The translations under genes and the position numbers were made by a program. The notes under the pieces were generated by a model. That model had not been told where the DNA came from, did no database searches, and saw only the letters and a program-made list of their open reading frames with translations. A stretch of DNA of 64,000 nt from Flaveria trinervia (Eukaryota; Streptophyta; Magnoliopsida; Asterales; Asteraceae): NCBI GenBank assembly GCA_025506515.1, contig CM046458.1, positions 41,892,231 through 41,956,230 on the forward strand, given 5' to 3'. This document shows, piece by piece, positions 57,601 to 64,000 of the stretch. Each line of letters begins with the position of its first letter. Positions within the stretch are counted from its first letter, which is position 1.

Positions 57601-60600
57601 AGTTTTAACTTCGTAAGAACATGATGATCATTTCCATCGTTTCATTTCAAGATGATATATATATGGTTGCTTTAAAAAGTTCAGTCAAATATTGCCTTTG
57701 TAACTCTACGAAGAATATCAATAACTAATTTTCAATAAAGAAAAGATTGCATATCTAATGCAAAAATTAACCTTAGAAGAAGGAAGATGTATGGGACAGC
57801 CAAGAAGTGCATCAATTCCTCCTAGAGATCCCTGATTTCCCAACCTCTCCATCTGTATGAAATTATATATCAAACACAAAACTGAAATCATCATGCGGAA
57901 ATAAGATCAACGGAGGTTTGTGTTTTTCTTTAAATGCACCTACCACAGAAAGTAAACGGAAGTTGGCAGGAAGAGTTTGTAATGATGTTGACCTGCACAG
58001 ATATAACTTGTCTGTCAGTGCATATACGGTCACACGCAGTGGAATGAACTCCTTATTTTGATGACAATAAAAACATGAACATGTGATTCAAATGTTATTC
58101 CTATATTCACATCCTACATTATTAAATCATCACCAAGAATGCTAAAAGATCAAACAAACAAAGAAAATTAATCTAGAAAGATTTATAAAGACTACAATGG
58201 TCCAGCGGTGGATCAACCATGTCAAAGCCTAATCAATTGTGAAGAATCAACAACAAAAGAACAAGAGTTGATAGAGGTTCAACCGCCATGCATAGATAAA
58301 TCAAATAAACTAAGTTTTGATTTCTCATGTCAACCGAGCCTCACATCATTAGTTATTCAAAATGCATCAACTTGAAGATAAGTGATGTATGTTTAACTTG
58401 ATCTTTAACATCACTTAAAAATGAATGCATTTTTATGAAGTTTACAAACACCTCTTATGTAAACAAAGCAAATGTTTTATTATAGAGGAAATTACAAATT
58501 ATGTCCTTTATTAATACATAAAATTACACCGTGTGTCCTTTAGTTTCAATATTACACCGTATTTCCTTTTTATATAAAGTTTGCACACATATTGTCCTTT
58601 ACACTAACCTTCGTTAAAATTTATAGTTAAGTCATGTATGTGCCCATCACATGAGGGACATTAAAGTAGTATACATGCTTACAATGAGTCAAAAATATTT
58701 TTACGTCGCTTCATAAAAGTTTGATGTCTGAAACTTTTGGATAGTAGAAATCACTATCAGTATTCAAATATTTGAAATTCAAATATTCGAAATTTCGGAT
58801 ATGGATACAGATAGCGATTTGAATATCTGAACTTCTTTTTTCTTTTTTTTGTAATAATTGAATATATGTTATTATAAAAATAATCTAATAACAACACGCA
58901 TAAAAAAAGCTAATATACACTAACAAGTCCCAACAAAAAAAATTGTTTAACACTCTAAAAATAACAAAAAGAGTTTAAAGTTTTTGGATAATTTTAAAAA
59001 TAACTTTTGTTATAGTTTTTAAAGCGGTAAAGGTTTTTTTTATTTTGGTTGGAACTTGAAACTGTATATTGGAACTTTTGTTAACATGTGTTTTTTTATA
59101 TTATTTTTATAATTACAGTTATCTAATTATTCTAAAAAACAAAGAAGAAATTCAAATGTCCGAATCGTTATCCGTATCCTTATCCAAAAATTTCGGATAT
59201 TTGAATATTAGATATCCGAAATTTCAGATACTGATAGTGATTTTAAGTATCCGAAAATTTAAATGTTCAACTTTGAACACTTTAACACGAAGGCGACGAG
59301 AATAAAGCAACGTAAAATTATTTTTAACTCATTGTAGCCATGTAATATATATATATATATATATATATGCTCTCATGTGAGTAGCACAGACCTAACTTAA
59401 CTATGAATTGGATGGATGTTAGTTTAAAAAACGATAGATGTGCAATTATTTTAAAAAAGGACATTCCATGTAGTTATTAAAACTAAAAGACATAACATGC
59501 AATTTTATATATTAATAAAGAACATAATTTGTAATTTACTCTTTAATATAAAAAAATAACTCAAGATTTATTGGTTTAATGAGATTTACTTAAAAATGGA
59601 AAGTTGAAAAATATTACTAATTCATTATTTAATAACATGAAATTAATTTTAGAAAGATAGAATCTCTAAAAGCAAAACATTACGTGAGATTTCGTATAGA
59701 ACTTCGTCAAACTTTTAATCACTTTATGTTTTATAAAAATAAAAGTATAAAACAAAATGGATAGAAGAACCTTCTATAATCTACATGGTTTAGAGTTCTG
59801 AAAAGTCAACATACACACTTGATACAGAACTCAGCAATTTGGGCATTTGACACAAGTTATAATTAAAAAAAGAGTCCCCAAATATTTGAAATAACTTTAC
59901 AAATAATGGCCTGCACATGCTAGCTTTTATTCAACTGATTTTAGAAATTTCTTGAAAAACTAAAAAATGACCAGATTTCAAAATATCAATATGGTTGCAG
60001 AAAGTCAAAGTGCTTGCAGAAAAACACCCTATTGATGGATCTATTACATACTGAAGTTGACTTTTCACTCTGTTAAGCAAGTATTCTTCGATATCTAGCC
60101 CGTCTTGTTGCACAAATCCAAGACTTCTAAAGTCATATCTAGATTGATCTATTAATCTTGAAACATTTTCCACATAAAAAAGAGATCACAAGAAATTAGC
60201 AAGAGAAAAAGCAATAAATGTTCTTCGCGTTATATTTTTGAACACTTAAGTTGTAATTTATGAGTGGTCACCACTACCAACGTTATGAGGTTTGTAGAAG
60301 ATAATTACAACCATTGTTAGTGAGATAACAATGGTGGTGATCAATACCAAAGATTAGTGAATTAGGATTGGTGATCACTACCAACTTAGTGAAAGCGATG
60401 AGATTTTGTTCAAAGAAGTTGTAAAGGTGAACTTTACCCTGTTAAAGAAAATTTCCATAGTGAAGACCGTTAGGACTCAAGCGGTGCAGCGGAACCAACA
60501 CACGAAACACGCACAAACGATTATTAAGCGGAAAATAGAACAATAAACGACACAAGAATTTAACATGGTTCGGTCGGTGTGACCTACGTCCACAGGCTAC

Positions 60601-63600
60601 AACTAGGACTTTCTTTATCTGCTCGGTACAAAGATTACAAATACATGATAGGGTATATATAAAGACTAATTAGGGTTAACACCTTAATGAATAAAAAAAC
60701 TAAACATAGGCCCAAGCCCAAAGCCTTGACAAACCCAAGAAAGACAAAAGAATGGATGTATGGGGTAGTTATGATACGATAGTAGCCGTTGAAGATAGAA
60801 ACTGTAATAGTTGAATAGTTAAAGATTCATTTTGTAAAATTGTGACTTTGTTGTAATACTAACAAACAACTGTTGGTTAGTTGATCAGCCTATTTATAGG
60901 CGGGAGTGCAATAAGATTGACAGCTTGATTGGTCAAAGTCTCTCTTCTTCTTTTCTTCTATTTTGATCGTATCAAGTGCAATAAGATTGACAGCTTGATT
61001 GATCAGCCTATTTAAATGGTCTTTAGAAAAATTACTCACTTACAAATTCGAGTACATAGCACAATGATAAAATATTTTGATTATTGATAAAGTATAACCT
61101 TTATTACATAATAACTTCTGCAGGTCTTGACTTGGGAAAAAAGGAGAATATTCTTACTGATAATAATACCCATTATTGTATTATATTTAATTCGATATGA
61201 TTTGTGTGTATTAGAAGGATATATCTTTTCCATAGATATAGGGATTAGTTAGTCTCATTCTTGTATATATATTCGTTCAATATTTTCAATAGAGATCAAC
61301 AATTCATTCAATATTCTAAATGGTATCAGACTACGACTCTCTACCGAAAGTTTTCTCCTTCCTTAAACCGACTGCTTTCCAACCAGAGATTGATTTCATT
61401 CGCTTCCAATGGCAAACGATAAACCTATTACATCCGAGAAACCAAAAACCTCTGACTTATCCAAACCTCCCAAAACCCTTCATCCCGTATACACGGTGAC
61501 AGAAATTTAGCAGAAAGTCCGAGTATTGGATGGAATCAAAGTAACGTATTCATCATCGGTAAAGTTATTCTTACCCGGCTCCATCACCTCTTATCTTCCA
61601 ACAAACCCCACTACCTCAACTACCACATCCCATCAACAACCACCATCCCCACCCCAAACCACCACACCACTATAGGTATTGTTCTCAGTCTTGTTGAATC
61701 TAAAGGATGGCTCGTCTATCAGCTTGATGTGAAATATGCATTTTTGCATGGGAACCTCAATGAGACGGTATACATGTTTCAGCCCCCTAGTTTTTACCGA
61801 TAAACGTTTTCCTAATCATGTTTGCAAGTTAAGGAAATCTTTATACGGACTAAAACAGGCTCCGGGGGCATGGTATGATCGGTTCACTACATACATTACT
61901 CGATGTGGGTTTCGTAGTTTTGTGAGTGATAACTCCTTGTTTGTCTACAAGCCCTAATCTCAAATTGCCTATTTACTATTATACGTAGACAACATTGTCC
62001 TCAAAGCCTCTGATGACAAGCTGCTCCGAGACATTATCGGCTCCCTATCTAAGGAATTTGAATATCGTATGACTGACCTTAGAGCATTAAATCATTTTTT
62101 GGGCATACACGTCACCAAACAAAATGGCGGCCTATTTCTCTCTCAAAGTGCGTATAATTCTTAAGTGTGCCAAAATGACTGACTGCCACCACACCCATTG
62201 ATATAGCTTCCAAACTTAGCAGCACAAGTGGAGATTTGCTACCCGATGGTATCCTTTATCGCCAACTTGTCGGGGCTCTTCATATTTGACTTTCCCTGGG
62301 CCAGATCTTACATATGTTGTTCAACAAATATGCCTTTTCATGCATGCTCCTCGAGACCCACATGCAATTTTGAAGCGTGTTCTTTGATATCTAAAGGGCA
62401 AATTGGATCTGGCCAGGTCATCACACCCTCCAAATCCATGGATCTAGCTATTCTGAGGTGGATTGGGGGGTTGCCCGGATTCAAGGCGATCTACATCCGC
62501 CTATTATGTTTCCGTGAGCAATAACTTGATCTCCTGGTCCTCAAAGTGCCAACTTACAATGTCCAGATCGAGTGCAGAAGCTGAATACCGTGGTGTGGCA
62601 AATGTTGTTACCGAAACCAGTTGGCTTCGAAATCTTCTATTAGAGCTTCATGTTCCTACGCGCAAGGCCACAGTTGTTTACTGTGACAATATTTCAACGA
62701 TTTACTTATATGAAAACCCGGTCCAGCATCAGCGGACGAAACATATTGAACTTGACATCCACTTTGTTAGAGAGAAGGTTCGAAATGACACAGTTCGTGT
62801 CCTACATCTTCCCTCGGACTTTCAGTTTGCCGACATCTTCACCAAAGGCCTACCACGACAGTTGTTTACCAGATTTAAGTCCTATGCATCCGTCAATCTC
62901 CTACTCAAACTAACGGGGTGTCTTAATAATGATAATAGCCATTATTGTATTATATTTATATTTGATATGATTTGTGTATATTAGGAGGAGATATATTTTC
63001 CATAGACATAGGAGATTAATTAGTCTTATTCTTGTATATATATCCGTTAAATGTTTTCAATGGAGATCATCATTCATTCAATATTCTACAAATATAACCT
63101 CGTTAAATGCATGACATAATGAAAAAAAGATTCAATCCCTAACGACTTATAAAACATCAATAATAATTATTGAAGTCATGATACACACACATCTTCCAAT
63201 CAATCAACAGTAAACGTACAATAGATTCCTTTTGAGAATAAATGCATATATGGTCAATTGTTCTTCCAAACATCAAGCTCTTATAGCTAATGACTCAACC
63301 TTTTTATTTACTATATACATGAACTTGGTTTTAGAGATGTTAAACTTCACAAAAACTTTTGAGCTTCCTAGATTCAAATACTACTTTAAACTTTTCGTAA
63401 GAGTTAGGACATACTTTGATTTATAGTGATAAGCTCTCTCTAAAATAACAAATATTTATATAAATAACCTCGCTAAATGAATACTTCTTTTAATTCCAAT
63501 GGTATTATATTATTGAGGATTTGAGGTTTAACTATATCTTGGTTATTCTAGAAAATAACAGTAATAAATATTACCTCCAAAAGACAAATGTATACTGGTT

Positions 63601-63991
63601 TAGCATTAAGATTAAAATGGCAAAACTAACTAAAGAATAATATTCAACTAAGGTTCTCAAAGATAAACGTTCCGAGTCCTTACTCGTTCCTATATGACAT
63701 GTCTCTAAGGATAAAGATTATATACCTTGATGTAGAGGAAGCCAATGGCAATATGTTCATGCAAATCGGAGATATATCTCCATCCAAGTTCATCCATAGC
63801 TCCCCTGCATGACAGATAAATAAGTTGTTCGTTGAAGCCCATTGTTTTGTAGGCTTGTAGCAATGTAGCCAATAAAAGCAGATATAAGAAACTCACCTTC
63901 AAGGCCACAATACAAGTCAGAAGCAGGTAATTTCCCACTTTCTAAATCAGATAGAAACATTGATTCAAATTCTCCTATAAGTTGGCCAACC
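48468..63991 (-). CDS. FANCD2: FANCD2 (Fanconi anaemia group D2 protein), 3' half of gene, 21 exons
   Basis: FANCD2 is the nuclear protein that, paired with FANCI and monoubiquitinated, clamps DNA at interstrand crosslinks; in plants it also acts in meiotic recombination. The 21 exons (listed separately) have GT-AG borders, and the reading phases close at every junction except the last ones. Translation follows human FANCD2 from about residue 655 to the end: ELWMNLDGDISPICMNILPL, GSLGGIDALLGCPIHL, AQRYRFRPLLVDCFSIL, QLPVYLYLLRDLNSKLEY-type text, IIHIYLENCESTSQSLV, TMAVKFGGKYVDSFLK, FEFLETQFQ, LERFLFRVKALLHSSSSGC and FWMG/GNLKHKNL. About 830 codons are present. The first half, with the ubiquitinated lysine, lies beyond 64000. 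One-base shifts near 49255 and 48515 disturb the C-terminus. Confidence 0.92.
49147..49266 (-). CDS. FANCD2: FANCD2 exon with an apparent one-base deletion
   Basis: TGACAG|GGATTG...GGATGG|GTATGT. It enters in phase 0 (GLKQ), but the conserved text TSITSRIPATKRSLERFL, FRVKALLHSSSSGCTFWMG is in another frame. The exon is 120 bp, whereas 121 is needed to connect both neighbours. As written, reading stops three codons into the next exon. Confidence 0.85.
49381..49437 (-). CDS. FANCD2: FANCD2 exon
   Basis: TCTCAG|TTTAAA...GCAAAG|GTATTT. Encodes FKDFQMGTRTIQTLCSEAK; phase 0 at both ends. Confidence 0.9.
49570..49625 (-). CDS. FANCD2: FANCD2 exon
   Basis: GTGCAG|TTTTTG...CAACTG|GTATGT. Encodes FEFLETQFQGYEQLIIQL. 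Confidence 0.88.
49902..50564. mobile_element. Harbinger/Tourist-type MITE in a FANCD2 intron
   Basis: Flanked by TAA (49899-49901 and 50565-50567). Ends GGGGACGTTTG and CAAACACCCCC form terminal inverted repeats that continue imperfectly for about 50 bp with GGAATTGGAATTTG words. 663 bp, no transposase. The middle (50085-50345) is a GC-rich block unlike the AT-rich arms. Confidence 0.78.
50674..50734 (-). CDS. FANCD2: FANCD2 exon
   Basis: TTTTAG|GTCACT...CTAAAAG|GTAGTT. Encodes VTLRTMAVKFGGKYVDSFLK; matches the conserved LKYGRLFVEAFLK segment of human FANCD2. Confidence 0.92.
51252..51386 (-). CDS. FANCD2: FANCD2 exon
   Basis: CAACAG|GTTAAA...GACAAG|GTATTT. Encodes VKETVQINKSKATPQPTEVQ and ILMEKLHQSVIVVVSLINIC. 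Confidence 0.9.
51464..51496 (-). CDS. FANCD2: FANCD2 micro-exon
   Basis: TTGTAG|CATGAG...AAGCTG|GTAAGA, 33 bp. Encodes HEQNLVILGKL; phase 0 on both sides. Confidence 0.85.
51567..52202. mobile_element. hAT-type MITE in a FANCD2 intron
   Basis: Flanked by the 8-bp direct repeat ACGACAAG (51559-51566 and 52203-52210). Ends CTAGGAAGCACGGGGAC and, inverted, CTAAGTAGCACGGGAACGGG form imperfect terminal repeats. Subterminal regions are rich in GGGGACG / CGTCCCC-type words. 636 bp, no transposase ORF, so non-autonomous. Confidence 0.85.
52224..52316 (-). CDS. FANCD2: FANCD2 exon
   Basis: GTTAG|GTGTCT...GAGTTG|GTAGGC. Encodes VSFSRRTTAEEYSHGFTTIC and SSTFSVWYKEL. The hAT-type MITE in the next intron ends only about 20 bp away. 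Confidence 0.88.
53028..53123 (-). CDS. FANCD2: FANCD2 exon
   Basis: TTGCAG|GGGGAG...CCTATG|GTGAAT. Encodes GEMVQKIIHIYLENCESTSQ and SLVNLACSVLPM; the IYLE block matches human FANCD2. Confidence 0.9.
53222..53445 (-). CDS. FANCD2: FANCD2 exon
   Basis: TTGCAG|CACTCT...GGGAAA|GTAAAT. Encodes ALCFSFMLASEVVITLESVV, VTQELLVTLRNQLCSSAHKV and LSHDWHENENGWKGK. Confidence 0.9.
53753..53930 (-). CDS. FANCD2: FANCD2 exon
   Basis: ACACAG|ATGCTG...GATGCAG|GTATGG. Encodes MLTCPDLILSKHSSLLDLLK, GLQSLSSTGDIFCLYGG and VYEFLESVLDA. Confidence 0.9.
54360..54493 (-). CDS. FANCD2: FANCD2 exon
   Basis: TTTTAG|GTTCTG...AGCAAG|GTATTT. Encodes SESCQTHWGDQSSMAGNPE and VSSLVVKETLYCFSK. Confidence 0.88.
54570..54768 (-). 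CDS. FANCD2: FANCD2 exon
   Basis: TTCCAG|TTACCT...CATA|GTAAGA. Encodes LPVYLYLLRDLNSKLEYFS, STTPCLSGISTVEFVNKIQ and LFATLKRHLDSAISLLK. Confidence 0.9.
55194..55229 (-). CDS. FANCD2: FANCD2 micro-exon
   Basis: ATGCAG|GATCTT...TGTGAG|GTATGT, 36 bp. Encodes DLDSCCADPTCE; phase 0 at both ends and consistent with both neighbours. Confidence 0.8.
55408..55864 (-). CDS. FANCD2: FANCD2 exon (largest in window)
   Basis: TTGCAG|ATTTCT...TCAAAG|GTCAAT, 457 bp. Encodes LECLLNNILKECPLSLPELS, a serine/threonine-rich low-conservation region, then KLLEAQRYRFRPLLVDCFSI. Confidence 0.92.
56118..56221 (-). CDS. FANCD2: FANCD2 exon
   Basis: AATCAG|CTTAAT...CTTGT|GTAAGT. Encodes LNAFGTQVAGRFDCISQATK and EETVTKILKRLKNL; phase out 2. 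Confidence 0.92.
56541..56633 (-). CDS. FANCD2: FANCD2 exon
   Basis: TTGCAG|TTCATC...GAACTG|GTAAGT. Encodes FIMESWQSLNKKQKHVV and CLSLYYAINWIREL. Confidence 0.92.
57772..57852 (-). CDS. FANCD2: FANCD2 exon
   Basis: ATACAG|ATGGAG...TCTAAG|GTTAAT. Encodes MERLGNQGSLGGIDALLGCP and IHLPSSK; phase 0 at both ends. Confidence 0.93.
57944..57992 (-). CDS. FANCD2: FANCD2 exon
   Basis: TGCAG|GTCAAC...TCTGTG|GTAGGT. Encodes STSLQTLPANFRLLSV; it joins the 63726 exon in phase across a 5.7-kb intron that holds a Copia insertion and a long-TIR element. Confidence 0.9.
57993..58475. other. Intron sequence
   Basis: Part of the long FANCD2 intron between the 57992 exon border and the long-TIR element. No feature seen. 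Confidence 0.5.
58485..59541. mobile_element. Long-TIR (Mutator-type) non-autonomous element in a FANCD2 intron
   Basis: Arms of about 150 bp: GAGGAAATTACAAATTATG at the left and its inverted copy at the right. Flanks TTTATTATA (58476-58484) and TTTAATATA (59542-59550) match at 8 of 9 bases, as expected for a 9-bp Mutator-type duplication. The interior has a second inverted pair built of TTCGGATAT / ATATCCGAA words. No transposase. Confidence 0.75.
59341..59370. repeat. (TA)n microsatellite
   Basis: About 12 TA units inside the right half of the long-TIR element. Confidence 0.85.
59931..60173 (-). other. Unassigned 80-codon ORF in the long FANCD2 intron
   Basis: Gene strand. Encodes SRYDFRSLGFVQQDGLDIEE and YLLNRVKSQLQ followed by a GT (GTATGT) that could be a donor. 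The composition looks protein-like, but flanking exons join in phase without it and FANCD2 has no matching segment at this place. It could be a cryptic exon or remnant of another gene. Origin unknown. Confidence 0.3.
60469..60731 (-). repeat. Probable solo LTR remnant
   Basis: On the minus strand it runs from TGTCAAGGC to GAGTCCTAAC and includes TATATATACCC and GTGGACGTAGGTCACACCGA, words seen in many plant Copia-type LTRs. No internal sequence and no clear target duplication. Assignment rests on these words only. Confidence 0.4.
60879..61011. repeat. Short direct duplication
   Basis: GTGCAATAAGATTGACAGC occurs at about 60907 and 60976 with matching flanks (TTGATCAGCCTATTTA on both sides), a small tandem duplication of about 70 bp. 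Confidence 0.65.
61152..61318 (+). repeat. 5' LTR of the deleted Copia
   Basis: About 167 bp, TCTTACTGATAATAATACCC to CATTCAATATTCTA; the first two and last two bases (TG, CA) expected from the 3' copy appear to be lost. Confidence 0.75.
61409..61735 (+). pseudogene. gag: Copia gag start joined to RT remnant
   Basis: MANDKPITSEKPKTSDL and HPVYTVTEI-stop-QKVRVLDGIKVTYSS, the usual start of a Copia gag, then a proline/threonine-rich stretch and a jump to RT text (GWLVYQLDVK) near 61700. The deletion between these parts removes most of the element. Confidence 0.65.
61736..62913 (+). pseudogene. Copia RT and RNase H remnant
   Basis: HVCKLRKSLYGLKQAPGAWY, LLYVDNIVLKASDDKLL (the catalytic box reads YVDN instead of YVDD), FEYRMTDLRALNHFLGIHVT, then RNase H text SRSSAEAEYRGVANVVTETS, VYCDNISTIYLYENPVQHQR and LHLPSDFQFADIFTKGLPRQ. 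Several stops and frameshifts. Confidence 0.82.
62919..63090 (+). repeat. 3' LTR of the deleted Copia
   Basis: 172 bp, TGTCTTAATAATGATAATAG to CATTCAATATTCTACA, with the purine stretch ACGGGG before it. Clearly the same sequence as 61152-61318. Confidence 0.8.
63096..63725. other. Intron sequence
   Basis: AT-rich DNA between the deleted Copia and the 63726 exon. No coding or repeat signal found. Confidence 0.5.
63726..63804 (-). CDS. FANCD2: FANCD2 exon
   Basis: ATGCAG|GGGAGC...TCAAG|GTATAT. Encodes ELWMNLDGDISPICMNILPL and ASSTS; strong match to the human INLLPL region. Confidence 0.93.
63897..63991 (-). CDS. FANCD2: FANCD2 exon (first in window)
   Basis: ATGCAG|GG...GAAG|GTGAGT borders. 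Encodes GQLIGEFESMFLSDLESG and KLPASDLYCGLEG; phase in 2, out 1. Confidence 0.9.
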
Positions 63992-64000
63992 CTGCATATA

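Larger units (their letters stand above)
61152..63090 (+). mobile_element. Deleted Copia element in the long FANCD2 intron
   Basis: Short LTRs (about 61152-61318 and 62919-63090), PBS TGGTATCAGA at 61321, a gag start and the second half of pol. Target duplication AATAT lies at 61147-61151 and 63091-63095. Only 1.9 kb remain, so most of gag, protease, integrase and part of RT are deleted. Orientation is opposite to FANCD2. The target word is AT-rich, so chance agreement is possible. Confidence 0.8.

Noticed and set aside
59069..59305. Plus-strand 78-codon ORF
   Set aside because: Lies within the inverted-repeat interior of the long-TIR element; no coding signal.

Overview
The window is plant nuclear DNA, most likely from a eudicot with a repeat-rich genome. 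LTR retrotransposons of the Copia and Gypsy (chromovirus) groups fill roughly the first 47.5 kb. The last 16 kb hold one intron-rich host gene. A composite-family (Asteraceae-like) origin is only an impression from the repeat types and was not tested.

Layout. (1) 1-11706, minus strand: a tandem array of three partial Copia units of about 4 kb. Each carries an LTR, a primer-binding site, a leader, gag and the start of the protease region, and pol is missing. (2) 11925-14075, plus strand: a broken Copia integrase/RT fragment. (3) 14076-42443, minus strand: one Copia element split by two later insertions. Its 3' LTR is at 14076-15015 and its 5' LTR at 41499-42443. A Gypsy chromovirus (16062-24585) sits in its RNase H region, flanked by the 5-bp duplication GACCA. 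A 12.45-kb plus-strand Copia element with near-identical LTRs and an extra 3' ORF (25469-37918) sits in its RT region, flanked by GTCTC. (4) 42444-47540, minus strand: a second Gypsy of the same family that has lost everything downstream of RT. (5) 48468-63991, minus strand: the 3' half of a FANCD2 gene (Fanconi anaemia D2). I mapped 21 exons by splice sites and reading phase; the 5' half lies beyond the right edge.

The FANCD2 introns hold at least four insertions: a hAT-type MITE (8-bp TSD), a Harbinger/Tourist-type MITE (TAA TSD), a Mutator-type long-TIR element (9-bp near-duplicate), and a deleted Copia element (AATAT TSD).

The insertion order can be read from the nesting. The host Copia LTRs and the Gypsy LTRs each differ by roughly 4-5% by eye. 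The LTRs of the inserted 12.45-kb Copia differ by about 6 substitutions in 0.9 kb, so it is the youngest. No retroelement ORF is intact. Single-base frameshifts also appear in the last two FANCD2 exons. Either the host gene is decaying at its 3' end or this assembly carries indel errors; the sequence alone cannot decide. FANCD2 acts in nuclear interstrand-crosslink repair and homologous recombination. No tRNA, rRNA, CRISPR array or bacterial-type operon was seen.
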